A stretch of DNA of 62,604 nt from Asaia bogorensis (GTDB taxonomy: Bacteria > Pseudomonadota > Alphaproteobacteria > Acetobacterales > Acetobacteraceae). This document shows, in pieces, positions 27,487 to 35,707 of the stretch. Position numbers and translations under genes: made by a program. The stretch's first letter is position 1; every line of letters begins with the position of its first letter. Under the pieces are notes generated by a model. The model had not been told where the DNA came from. It was given only the letters and a program-made list of their open reading frames with translations, and ran no database searches. Location: the NCBI GenBank assembly GCA_945897825.1, contig CAMDGX010000013.1, positions 1 through 62,604 on the forward strand. Reading direction: 5' to 3'.

Positions 27487-29093
27487 TCGAGTCCGGCCTC
27501 CCTGCGGGCCTGCGCCAGCTCCGCCTCGTCCCAGTACCCGATCAGGTGCCCGGAGCGCAGCTGGCCCGCCCGGCTGTAGCCGCGGATGCGGGCGTCGGAC
27601 GTGGTGATGCGGTTGTGATCGCGCAGCGCCCAGTCGAACAGCACGTCCTTCAGCCGCGCGCGCTCGGCGGCGCAGGCGGGGTCGGCGCCGCGGTCGTGGA
27701 ACTCGTTCGGGTCGGCCGCCAAGTCATAGAGCATCGGGCGGAACCCGGTGGCGTGGATGTATTTCCAGCGCCCGTCGAACACCATGAACAGACGGCATTG
27801 GTCGACCGGCTGGCCGAGCGCCTCGCGCGCCTCCTGCGGGGCGTAGTCGTATTCGCTGAACACCGCCCCGCGCCAGGCCGGCCGTTCGCCGCGCAACAGC
27901 GGGCGCAGCGAGCGCCCCTCCATGACGTGGTTCGCCACCGTGCCGCCGAATCCCTCGACGAACGTCGGCGCGAGGTCGATCGACTCCACCAGCGCATCGC
28001 ATGTCGTGCCCCGCGTCGCCTCGGCGTCGGGCGACGGGTCGGCCACGATCAGCGGTACGCGCACCGAGCATTCGTGGAACAGGTCCTTCTCGCCGAGCCA
28101 GTGGTCGCCAAGGTAGTCGCCGTGGTCCGAGGTGAACACGATCGTGGTGCTGTCCAGCTCGCCCCGTTGCGCGAGGAAGCCCATCAGCACGCCGATCTGG
28201 TCGTCGATCTGCTTGATCAGGCCCATGTAGGCCGGCAGCACCCGCGCGCGCACCTCGTCGCGGGAGAAGTTGCGGCTCACCCGGAAATCCTGGAAGGCGC
28301 GCAGCACCGGGTGCGGATCCGCCCGTTCGGCCTCGTCGCGCACCACCGGCAGCAGGTGGTTGGCGCCGTACATGGCGTGGTACGGCGCCGGCACGATGTA
28401 GGGCCAGTGCGGCTTGATGTAGGACAGGTGCAGGCACCATGGACCTTCGGCCTCGGCGATGAAGTCCATCGCGCGCCGGGTCATGTAGGGGGTTTCGGAA
28501 TGCTCCTCCGGGATTCGCGCCGGCTTGTCGGCATGGGCCAGCAGCCATCCGTTCAGTAACGCTTCCGCATCGCCGCCCGAATTGGCCCAGTGCTCCCACG
28601 GGTTGTCGGCCTCGAAGCCCAGCCGGCGCAGGTATTCGTCATAGGCCGGGCGCGGCCGCGACGGGCCGGGGTGCAGCCCGTCGTCGCGCTCAAAGGGCTC
28701 GAAGCCGCATTCCGCGGCGAGCACGCCGAGTCGCGAATCGGGATCGATCCCGAGTCGCGCCATGCCATCCGAGTCGGTTGCCATGTGCGTCTTGCCGACC
28801 AGAGCGGTCCGCACCCCCAGCGGCGCCAGCGCGTCCCCCAGTGTCGGCTCGCCGATGCGCAGCGGAAAGCGGTTCCAGTTGCTGCCGTGGCTGCGCATGT
28901 AGCGCCCGGTGTAGAAGCTCATCCGCGACGGGCCGCACACCGGCGACTGCACGTAGGCCCGGGTGAAGTTCACCCCGCGTGCCGCGAGCGCATCGATGTT
29001 CGGCGTCGGCAGGCTGGGATGCCCGTTGCACGACAGGTAGTCCCAGCGCAGCTGGTCGCACATGATGAACAGGACGTTGTTCGGCTTGGCCAC
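27483..29093 (-). CDS. Sulfatase / phosphonate monoester hydrolase family
   Basis: A 536-residue alkaline-phosphatase-superfamily hydrolase. The nucleophile is Cys 53 in VCGPSRMSFYTGRY (C-x-P-S-R), which is converted to formylglycine. The first metal Asp is in LFIMCDQLRWD, and FTSDHGDYLGDHWLGEKD supplies the other metal ligands. No signal peptide is seen, so it acts in the cytoplasm. I prefer the GTG at 29093, 9 bases after AGGGAG; the ATG at 29102 directly abuts that site. The substrate may be a sulfate ester, phosphodiester or phosphonate. The DUF547 gene downstream overlaps it. Confidence 0.88.
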   Translation of the reverse strand: MAKPNNVLFIMCDQLRWDYLSCNGHPSLPTPNIDALAARGVNFTRAYVQSPVCGPSRMSFYTGRYMRSHGSNWNRFPLRIGEPTLGDALAPLGVRTALVGKTHMATDSDGMARLGIDPDSRLGVLAAECGFEPFERDDGLHPGPSRPRPAYDEYLRRLGFEADNPWEHWANSGGDAEALLNGWLLAHADKPARIPEEHSETPYMTRRAMDFIAEAEGPWCLHLSYIKPHWPYIVPAPYHAMYGANHLLPVVRDEAERADPHPVLRAFQDFRVSRNFSRDEVRARVLPAYMGLIKQIDDQIGVLMGFLAQRGELDSTTIVFTSDHGDYLGDHWLGEKDLFHECSVRVPLIVADPSPDAEATRGTTCDALVESIDLAPTFVEGFGGTVANHVMEGRSLRPLLRGERPAWRGAVFSEYDYAPQEAREALGQPVDQCRLFMVFDGRWKYIHATGFRPMLYDLAADPNEFHDRGADPACAAERARLKDVLFDWALRDHNRITTSDARIRGYSRAGQLRSGHLIGYWDEAELAQARREAGLE

Positions 29094-29137
29094 GCGGCGC
29101 ATCTCCCTGGTGCGCGGAGTATGCCGCGCCCCGCCAC

Positions 29138-29206
29138 ACCGCGCCAAGGCTGCGCGCGTTACCGCGCCAAGGCTCCGCGCGTTACCGCGCCAAGGCTCCG
29201 CGCGCT
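29138..29206. repeat. Three tandem copies of a 23-base repeat
   Basis: The unit accgcgccaaggctccgcgc plus gtt occurs at 29138, 29161 and 29184, with one or two base differences between copies and a partial fourth start at 29207. It lies between the YHS gene's 3' end and the sulfatase start, and the last copy touches the YHS stop codon. Confidence 0.8.
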
Positions 29207-29660
29207 ACCGCGCGACGTCGGGGCTGTGCATCACCTTCGGCCAGTGCGCGTCGGCGCGGCGGATCTCGTGCGCCCGGTTGCGCTGCCACTGCAGCGCGAT
29301 GGCCGCGTTGTAGTTGAGGTAGAGCTTGCCGCCGGCCACGGTGAACGCCGCCGGATCGACCACCGCCTTGTAGCCGCGCGCCATGCCATAGGCGCACCAG
29401 CCGCCGTATTGCGGCAGATAGCGACCCGGGTCGGCCAGGAACGCGTCGCGGTTGGCGGCGCTGGCGAAGCGGTAGGTGATACCCTCGTGCGCGGCGGTGA
29501 TATCGGCCCGCCCCGGCGTGGCCGTCGTCGCGGTGAAGTAGGCGACCGGGTCATGCCCGGCCAATGCCACCCCGCCCTCGGCATTGACGGTCGGCGCCTG
29601 CGCGCGCGCGGCGCCTGGCAGGGGGAGCAAGGCTGCGAGCAGCAGGGTGCGGCGGTGCAT
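29205..29660 (-). CDS. YHS domain protein, exported
   Basis: A 151-residue protein with a signal peptide (about residues 1-20, ending AARAQ). A YHS-like domain follows with GGVALAGHDPVAYF, YRFASAANRDAFLADPGRYLPQYGGWCAYGMARGYK. The latter block is the most conserved part of this exported family and holds a Trp-Cys pair. YHS domains often bind metals. The ATG at 29660 has GGAGG 6 bases upstream. No enzyme neighbour points to a specific role. Confidence 0.85.
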   Translation of the reverse strand: MHRRTLLLAALLPLPGAARAQAPTVNAEGGVALAGHDPVAYFTATTATPGRADITAAHEGITYRFASAANRDAFLADPGRYLPQYGGWCAYGMARGYKAVVDPAAFTVAGGKLYLNYNAAIALQWQRNRAHEIRRADAHWPKVMHSPDVAR

Positions 29661-29716
29661 GGCGGGCCTCCGGATGGGTCTGCCCGGAAGACCGCGCATC
29701 GTGCCGCGCGTTACGC

Positions 29717-30190
29717 TCAGCGCCCGCGCCGCTCCTCCGTCCACTCGCTGGGCTTGGCCGCGTCGAGCCGCACCTCGGCCCCCAGCCCCTCGACGAACGC
29801 CACGCCCTGGTCGGGGTATTCGCACACCTCGTGCGGATGCCGGTCGCCGAATGCCCAGATCACCAGCGGCGCGGTGCCGGTGTTCTCGAAGCTGTGCACG
29901 GCCGCGTCGCCCGGCAGGTAGAGGAACGCGTCGCCCGGCCCGCACGGCACGCGCATGTCGCCGTGCAGCAGCGTGCCGTTCCCCGCCATTACCACCAGCA
30001 GTTCCTCCTGGAACAGGTGCCGATGCCGGCGGGAGGAACGATGGCCGGGTGCCACGGTCTGGATGGTCAGTCCGATTTTCTGCGACCCCAGGGTGCGGCC
30101 AATATCGGCCATCTGCGCCTGCACCGGCGGCTCGAAGGCGTAGTCGAACGGTTTCACATCCGCAATGCGCACGTGCCTCGGTCCCGTCAC
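29717..30190 (-). CDS. Cupin domain protein
   Basis: A 157-residue single-cupin protein starting with GTG at 30190; the start is embedded in the radC stop (CTGTGA) with GGGAGG 7 bases upstream. Cupin motif 1 is RRHRHLFQEELLVVMAGNG and motif 2 is LYLPGDAAVHSFEN. It ends with an Asp/Glu- and Arg-rich tail. The overlap with radC shows translational coupling, though no functional link is obvious. Function unknown. Confidence 0.85.
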   Translation of the reverse strand: MTGPRHVRIADVKPFDYAFEPPVQAQMADIGRTLGSQKIGLTIQTVAPGHRSSRRHRHLFQEELLVVMAGNGTLLHGDMRVPCGPGDAFLYLPGDAAVHSFENTGTAPLVIWAFGDRHPHEVCEYPDQGVAFVEGLGAEVRLDAAKPSEWTEERRGR

Positions 30191-30930
30191 AGCAATCCCT
30201 CCCGGCGGAAGCTCAGCCACTTGCCGTTGCCGATGATGACATGGTCGTGCAGCACGATCGACAGGGCCGAGGCCGCGCGCTTCACCTCCTGCGTCATCTC
30301 GATGTCGTCGCGCGACGGTGTCGGGTCGCCGCTGGGGTGGTTGTGGACCAGGATCAGGGCGGTGGCCTTCAGCTCCAGGGCGCGCTTGACGACCTCGCGC
30401 GGATAGACCGGGGTGTGGTTCACCGTGCCCTTCGCCTGCGCCTCGTCGGCCAGCAGGCGGTTGCGGGTGTCGAGGAACAGGACGCGGAACTGCTCGATCC
30501 TCTCGCGCGCCAGCACGGCGTGCAGGTAGTCCATCAGCCGGTCCCAGTTGCCGAGCACCGGGCGGTCCTGCACCTCGGCGCGGGCCAGGCGCTGGGCGGC
30601 GAGGGCCACCACCTTCAGCGTGGCGACCGCCGATTCGCCGACGCCCTTGACCGTCAGCAACTCCTCGCGCGGCGCGGCGATCACGGCGGCGTAGCTGCCG
30701 AAGCGGGCGATCAGGGTTTTGGACAGGGCCTTGGTGTCGATGCGGGGCAGGGCGATGAACAGAACCATTTCCAGCAGCTCGTAGTCCGCCATGCTGTCGC
30801 CCTGGCCGGCCAGGATGCGGGCGCGCATGCGGTCGCGATGGCCCTCCGACCCCACGGTGGAGAGGGCAGGGCTGGCGGGCATGTCGAGCATGCCCAGCTG
30901 GTCGGAGAGGCCTGCGGGTTTGCGTGCCAT
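30187..30930 (-). CDS. radC: RadC family JAB/MPN domain protein
   Basis: A 247-residue RadC. The N-terminal half has a helix-hairpin-helix-like region (LLTVKGVGESAVATLKVV). The C-terminal MPN+ domain has the zinc motif LVHNHPSGDPTPSRDD (about residues 190-205) and a final VIIGNGKWLSFRREGLL. The protein is common; a direct role in DNA repair is not proven. The downstream cupin gene overlaps its stop. It is divergent from the sulfhydrylase fusion (48 bases between starts). Confidence 0.93.
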   Translation of the reverse strand: MARKPAGLSDQLGMLDMPASPALSTVGSEGHRDRMRARILAGQGDSMADYELLEMVLFIALPRIDTKALSKTLIARFGSYAAVIAAPREELLTVKGVGESAVATLKVVALAAQRLARAEVQDRPVLGNWDRLMDYLHAVLARERIEQFRVLFLDTRNRLLADEAQAKGTVNHTPVYPREVVKRALELKATALILVHNHPSGDPTPSRDDIEMTQEVKRAASALSIVLHDHVIIGNGKWLSFRREGLL

Positions 30931-30978
30931 GTGCTAAGCAGCCTGCCACGGCGCCGGCCGGGTTGGAAAGGGATTGAA

Positions 30979-32778
30979 ATGAACGACATGGCCCCCCTCG
31001 CCTACAGCGACGCCAAGCTCCGCGCGATCCTGCAGCGGGTGAAGACCATCGCCATGGTTGGCGCCTCCTCCAACTGGAACCGGCCGAGCTACTTCGTGAT
31101 GAAGTATTTGCAGTCGAAGGGTTTTCGCGTCATTCCGGTGAACCCCGGGACCGCCGGCCAGACGCTGCTGGGCGAAACCATCTACGCCAAGCTCGCCGAC
31201 ATCCCCGATCCCGTCGATATGGTCGACGTTTTTCGCGCGTCGGACGCCCTGCCGGGCATTGCCGACGAGGCGATCGCCATCGGAGCCAAGGTGCTGTGGT
31301 CCCAGCTCGGGGTCCGCAACGATGCGGCCGCGGCGAAGGCCGAGGCGGCTGGGCTTGAGGTCATCATGGACCGGTGCCCCAAGATCGAGTTCAGCCGGTT
31401 CGGCGGCGAGCTGTCGTGGAGCGGGGTGAACTCCGGCATCATCCGCAACCGCGCGCCCGAGCCGCCGACCGACCGCCCCGGCCGCAACCGCCCGCTGCCG
31501 CCGCAGAACCTCGAATACGGCTTCGCCACCCGAACCGTCCACGCCGGCGCGGCGCCGGACCCCACCACCGGCGCCCGCGGAACCCCGATCTACCAGACCA
31601 CCAGCTTCGTGTTCGACGACGTCGATCACGCCGCCTCGCTGTTCAACCTGCACAATTTCGGCCACGTCTACACCCGCCTGTCGAACCCGACCGTGGCCGT
31701 CCTGGAGGAGCGCGTGGCCAGCCTCGAGGGCGGCCGCGCCGCCGTCGCCGCCGCCTCCGGCCACGCCGCCCAGTTCGTCACCTTCTTCACCCTGCTCAAT
31801 CCCGGCGACGAGTTCGTGGCCTCCCGCAACCTCTACGGCGGCTCGCTCACCCAGTTCTCGCTGAGCTTCAAGAAGCTCGGCTGGACCTGCCACTTCGTCG
31901 ACCCGACCGACCCGGAGAATTTCCGCCGCGCATTGACGCCCAAGTGCAAGGCGATCTTCGTCGAGAGCCTGGCCAACCCCGGCGGCATCGTGGTCGACCT
32001 GCGCGCCGTCGCCGACATCGCCCACGACAACGGCATCCCGCTGATCGTCGACAACACCCTGGCCTCGCCCTATCTGTGCCGCCCATTCGAGCACGGCGCT
32101 GATATCGTCACCCACTCCCTGACCAAGTTCCTCGGCGGCCACGGCAATTCCCTGGGCGGCATCATCGTCGAGTCCGGCAAGTTCGACTACGCCAACGGCA
32201 ACTTCCCGTCGCTGGCCGACCCCGAGCCCGCCTATCACGGCCTCAAATTCTACGAGAATTTCGGCGACTTCGCCTTCACCACCAAGGCCCGCGCCGTCGC
32301 CCTGCGCGATTTTGGCCCCACCCTCTCGCCGATGAACGCCTGGCTGACGCTGACCGGCATCGAGACGCTCCACGTCCGCATGGACCGCCACGTCGCCAAC
32401 GCGCAGAAGGTGGCGGAATTCCTCGCCGCCCACCCCAAGGTCGCCTGGGTCAGCTATGCCGGACTCCCCACCAGCCCGTTCCACGCGCTCGCCAAGCGCT
32501 ACATGCCCAAGGGCCCGGGCTCCGTCTTCACCTTCGGCGTCAAGGGCGGCTACGAGGCCGGCACGAAGCTGGTCGAATCCGTCCGCCTGTTCTCCCACCT
32601 CGCCAATGTCGGCGACACGCGCAGCCTCATCCTCCACCCCGCCAGCACCACCCACCGCCAGCTCACCGACGAGCAGCGCCTGGCCTCCGGCGCCGGGCCT
32701 GATGTCGTGCGCCTGTCGATCGGGCTGGAAGACGCCGACGACCTGATCCGCGACCTCGACACGGCGCTGGCCGGCTAG
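30979..32778 (+). CDS. CoA-binding domain / O-acetylhomoserine sulfhydrylase fusion
   Basis: A 599-residue two-domain protein with no stop between the parts. Residues 1 to about 145 form a CoA-binding-2 Rossmann domain (IAMVGASSNWNRPSYFVMKYL, VIPVNPG, LWSQLGVRN, VIMDRCPKIE). After a Pro/Arg-rich linker, residues about 175-599 are a Cys/Met metabolism PLP enzyme of the O-acetylhomoserine sulfhydrylase type. These contain FATRTVHAGAAPDPTTGARG, SNPTVAVLEERVASLEGG and the PLP-Lys in THSLTKFLGGHG. It makes homocysteine from O-acetylhomoserine and sulfide. The CoA-binding part may sense or channel acyl-CoA, which is inference. A cyclophilin gene follows 5 bases later. Confidence 0.9.
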   Translation: MNDMAPLAYSDAKLRAILQRVKTIAMVGASSNWNRPSYFVMKYLQSKGFRVIPVNPGTAGQTLLGETIYAKLADIPDPVDMVDVFRASDALPGIADEAIAIGAKVLWSQLGVRNDAAAAKAEAAGLEVIMDRCPKIEFSRFGGELSWSGVNSGIIRNRAPEPPTDRPGRNRPLPPQNLEYGFATRTVHAGAAPDPTTGARGTPIYQTTSFVFDDVDHAASLFNLHNFGHVYTRLSNPTVAVLEERVASLEGGRAAVAAASGHAAQFVTFFTLLNPGDEFVASRNLYGGSLTQFSLSFKKLGWTCHFVDPTDPENFRRALTPKCKAIFVESLANPGGIVVDLRAVADIAHDNGIPLIVDNTLASPYLCRPFEHGADIVTHSLTKFLGGHGNSLGGIIVESGKFDYANGNFPSLADPEPAYHGLKFYENFGDFAFTTKARAVALRDFGPTLSPMNAWLTLTGIETLHVRMDRHVANAQKVAEFLAAHPKVAWVSYAGLPTSPFHALAKRYMPKGPGSVFTFGVKGGYEAGTKLVESVRLFSHLANVGDTRSLILHPASTTHRQLTDEQRLASGAGPDVVRLSIGLEDADDLIRDLDTALAG

Positions 32779-32783
32779 CGCGC

Positions 32784-33344
32784 ATGCCCGCCCCGCCCGT
32801 CTTCGTCGCCACGGTGGAGACGACCGCCGGACACTTCGCGATCGAAGTCCGGCGCGACTGGGCGCCACACGGGGCCGACCGCTTCTTCGACCTCGTGGCC
32901 CACGGCTACTATGACGACTCGCGCTTCTTCCGCGTCGTGCCCGGCAAGTGGGCCCAGTTCGGCATCGCCGGCGACCCCGCGCTCGCCCAGGCCTGGCGCG
33001 CCCGCACCATCCCCGACGACACCCTGGTGCAGTCGAACACCGAAGGCGCCGTGGCCTTCGCCAATACCGGGCCGGACACCCGCTCAACCCAGATATTCAT
33101 CAACCTGGGCGACAATTCAGCCCAGAACGACCCGGAGCCCGGCTTCGCCCCGTTCGGCCGCGTCGTCTCCGGCATGGAAGTCGTCCACGCGCTGCACGGC
33201 GACTACGGCGAAACCTCGGGCGGCGGCATGCGCGCCGGCGGCCAGGACCGTCTGTTCGCCGAGGGGAACGGCTACGTCGACGCCGCCTATCCGCGGCTCG
33301 ATCGGCTGATACGCATCACAATCACCTCGAGCGTGGCTTCGTAA
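32784..33344 (+). CDS. Cyclophilin-type peptidyl-prolyl isomerase
   Basis: A 186-residue cyclophilin domain. VETTAGHFAIEVRRDWAPHG begins the barrel, FFRVVPGKWAQFGIAGDP carries the conserved Arg-like active-site region, and STQIFINLGDN and FAPFGRVVSGMEVV follow. No signal peptide, so it is cytoplasmic. It follows the sulfhydrylase fusion by 5 bases and is probably cotranscribed. A GC-rich hairpin repeat separates its stop from that of convergent ald. Confidence 0.88.
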   Translation: MPAPPVFVATVETTAGHFAIEVRRDWAPHGADRFFDLVAHGYYDDSRFFRVVPGKWAQFGIAGDPALAQAWRARTIPDDTLVQSNTEGAVAFANTGPDTRSTQIFINLGDNSAQNDPEPGFAPFGRVVSGMEVVHALHGDYGETSGGGMRAGGQDRLFAEGNGYVDAAYPRLDRLIRITITSSVAS

Positions 33345-33356
33345 GCGAAAAGTCAA

Positions 33357-33480
33357 GCAAGGCTGGGCTCCGCCCAGGCCCGCCAGGGGCCGAGCCCCTG
33401 GACCTCATACGTTGCGAAATGGGGATCAAAGGGCCCTCGGCCCTTTGCGGGTCCAGGGCAGAGCCCTGGCCTTTGCCCTT
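33357..33480. repeat. GC-rich four-hairpin repeat, copy 1
   Basis: Four short stem-loops in a row: TGGGC-tcc-GCCCA, CAGGGGC-cga-GCCCCTG, AAAGGGCC-ctc-GGCCCTTT and CCAGGGC-aga-GCCCTGG. It lies between two convergent stops (cyclophilin and ald). A similar array is at 47005 and a shorter one at 50898. It probably works as a bidirectional terminator or mRNA-end element. Confidence 0.75.
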
Positions 33481-33485
33481 CCCGC

Positions 33486-34604
33486 CTACCGCCCCAGCAC
33501 CGAAGCCGCCGGCGTATACGCAAACCCCAGATCCCGCGACACCGCCTCATAGGTGATATGCCCGGCATGAACGTTGAGCCCGTTCAGCAAATGCTTGTCG
33601 TCGATCAGCGCCTGCCGCCAGCCCTTGTCCGCCAGCGCCAGCGCGAAGGGCAGTGTCGCGTTGCCGAGCGCCTGGGTGGAGGTGCGCGCCACCGCACCCG
33701 GCATGTTGGTGACGCAGTAATGCACCACGCCTTCCTCGATATAGGTCGGGTTGGAATGGCTCGTCGGCCGGCTGGTCTCGAAGCAGCCGCCCTGGTCAAT
33801 GGCGATATCGACCACCACCGAGCCCTGGCGCATCTGCTTCACCATCGCCCGCGTCACCAGCTTGGGCGCCGCGGCCCCCGGCACCAGCACCGCGCCGATC
33901 ACCAGGTCGGCCTCCACCACCGCCGCCTCGATCGCCGCCGTGGTGGAATACAGCGTCTGCACCTTGCTGCCGAACATCACATCCAGCTCCTTCAGCCGCG
34001 CCAGCGAGCGGTCGAAGATCGTCACATGCGCGCCCATGCCCACGGCCATCATCGCCGCATGCGTGCCCGAGACGCCGCCGCCGATGATCACCACGCGCCC
34101 GGCCGGCACGCCCGGCACGCCGCCGAGCAGCACGCCGGCGCCGCCCTGTTCCTTCTCCAGGCACTTGGCGCCGACATGGACGGACATCCGCCCGGCCACC
34201 TCGCTCATCGGCGCCAGAAGGGGCAACGCACCCCGCGCGTCGGTCACCGTCTCATAGGCGATGCAGGTGGCGCCGCACTTGATGAGACCCTCGGTCTGTT
34301 CCTTGTCGGCGGCAAGATGCAGGTAGGTGAACAGCACCTGGCCCTCGCGCAGCATGGCGATCTCGGCGGCCAGCGGCTCCTTCACCTTCACGATCATGTC
34401 GGAATTGGCGAACACCTCCGCCGCATCCGCGCCGATGCCGGCCCCGGCCGCGCGATAGGCGTCGTCGCTGAAGCCGATGGCGCTCGCCGCGCCCTGCTGC
34501 ACCGTCACCTGGTGCCCGCGGGAGGTGAACTCGCGCACCGCGTTCGGGGTCAGCCCGACGCGGTACTCGTGGGTCTTGATCTCCTTGGGAACGCCGATGC
34601 GCAT
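33486..34604 (-). CDS. ald: Alanine dehydrogenase
   Basis: A 372-residue NAD-dependent alanine dehydrogenase that interconverts L-alanine and pyruvate plus ammonia. It starts [19 protein letters not shown], has KVKEPLAAE with the substrate-binding Lys, YLHLAADKE with the catalytic His, and the NAD motif [19 protein letters not shown]. The C-terminal region reads [22 protein letters not shown]. The ATG at 34604 matches the family start. It is divergent from a hydroxyacid dehydrogenase (99 bases between starts). Confidence 0.95.
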   Translation of the reverse strand: MRIGVPKEIKTHEYRVGLTPNAVREFTSRGHQVTVQQGAASAIGFSDDAYRAAGAGIGADAAEVFANSDMIVKVKEPLAAEIAMLREGQVLFTYLHLAADKEQTEGLIKCGATCIAYETVTDARGALPLLAPMSEVAGRMSVHVGAKCLEKEQGGAGVLLGGVPGVPAGRVVIIGGGVSGTHAAMMAVGMGAHVTIFDRSLARLKELDVMFGSKVQTLYSTTAAIEAAVVEADLVIGAVLVPGAAAPKLVTRAMVKQMRQGSVVVDIAIDQGGCFETSRPTSHSNPTYIEEGVVHYCVTNMPGAVARTSTQALGNATLPFALALADKGWRQALIDDKHLLNGLNVHAGHITYEAVSRDLGFAYTPAASVLGR

Positions 34605-34703
34605 GACAGGTCCTTTTGCGGTGCAGCATGTTGCGGGTGACGCGGCGGCTGATAGCCTGTCGGCCTCGCCGAGGCAAAGTACCAGGGAAAGTAGGGGGCA
34701 GTG

Positions 34704-35636
34704 ATGAACACCGCAGAAAAGCCGGATGTCGTGCATGTCGGCGCCGAGGTGCCGCTGTGCTCGGCCCGCTACCGCCCGCACTTCACCCTGCACCCCTGGC
34801 AGGACGGCGCCGGGTTCTCCGGCCGCGATGCCACTGCCCTGATCGCCAAGGCCCCGGTGAGCGCGCAGATCATCGCCGCCCTGCCGAAGCTGCGCCACAT
34901 CGCCGTCTACGGCGTCGGCTACGACAAGATCGACCTCGCCGCCGCCCGCGCCCGCGGCATCGCGGTGACCAACACGCCCGGCCCCACCGATGGCTGCGTC
35001 GCCGACATGGCCTTCGCCCTGCTGCTCGCCGCCGCCCGCGGCATCGTCAGCGGCGACCGCTTCGTGCGCGACGGCAAGTGGATGCAGGGCGCCTACCCAC
35101 TGATGCCGCGCATCCATTCGCGCACCATGGGCATCCTGGGCCTCGGCCGCATCGGCCTGGCCATCGCCCGCCGCGCCACCGCCTTTGACATGAAGGTGCT
35201 TTACCACAACCGCCGCCAGGTGCCGGGCGCCCCCTACGCCTACCGCGATTCGGTCGAAGCCCTCGCCCGCGACTGCGACCTCCTCGTCGTCGCCTGCCCC
35301 GGCGGCGAGGCCACGCGCCACATCGTCAACGCCGCCGTGCTGCGCGCCCTCGGCCCCACCGGCATCGTGGTGAACATCGCCCGCGGCACCGTGATCGACG
35401 AGGCCGCCCTGGTCGCAGCCCTCCAATCCCGCACCATCGCCGCTGCCGGGCTCGACGTGTTCGAGCACGAGCCGCAGGTGCCCGCCGCGCTGATGGCCTG
35501 CGACAACGCCGTGCTGATGCCCCATCGCGGCGGCGGCACGATCGAGACCTGGGAGGAATGCGCCGACATGGTCATCGCCAACCTGCGCGCCCATTTCGCC
35601 GGCGCCCCGTTGCCGAACCCAATTCCCGGCGATTGA
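34704..35636 (+). CDS. D-2-hydroxyacid dehydrogenase (NAD(P)-dependent)
   Basis: A 310-residue D-isomer-specific 2-hydroxyacid dehydrogenase. The NAD motif is MGILGLGRIGLAIARRA (about residues 143-159). The catalytic set is Arg in NIARGTVIDEAAL, Glu in DVFEHEP and His in LMPHRGGGT. It is closest in style to hydroxypyruvate/glyoxylate reductases, but the substrate is unknown. I use the ATG at 34704, 5 bases after AGGGGG; an adjoining in-frame GTG at 34701 is possible. A solute-binding protein gene follows on the same strand after 71 bases. Confidence 0.88.
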   Translation: MNTAEKPDVVHVGAEVPLCSARYRPHFTLHPWQDGAGFSGRDATALIAKAPVSAQIIAALPKLRHIAVYGVGYDKIDLAAARARGIAVTNTPGPTDGCVADMAFALLLAAARGIVSGDRFVRDGKWMQGAYPLMPRIHSRTMGILGLGRIGLAIARRATAFDMKVLYHNRRQVPGAPYAYRDSVEALARDCDLLVVACPGGEATRHIVNAAVLRALGPTGIVVNIARGTVIDEAALVAALQSRTIAAAGLDVFEHEPQVPAALMACDNAVLMPHRGGGTIETWEECADMVIANLRAHFAGAPLPNPIPGD

Positions 35637-35707
35637 CTTCCGCCCGCCCAACCCGCCACCCTTCGCCAAAGGCCGCGACGACGGCCGGGGAAAAGGGAAA
35701 CGGGCCA

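Noticed and set aside
29138-29206. Short CRISPR array
   Set aside because: The repeats are directly adjacent with no spacers.
29584-30978. A long open frame upstream of the sulfhydrylase fusion, in phase with it
   Set aside because: It lies antisense to radC, a cupin and the YHS gene, all with clear motifs, and its composition is that of a high-GC shadow frame.
30931-30978. SAM-II riboswitch before the sulfhydrylase gene
   Set aside because: Only 48 bases are available and no pseudoknot pairing typical of SAM-II is seen.
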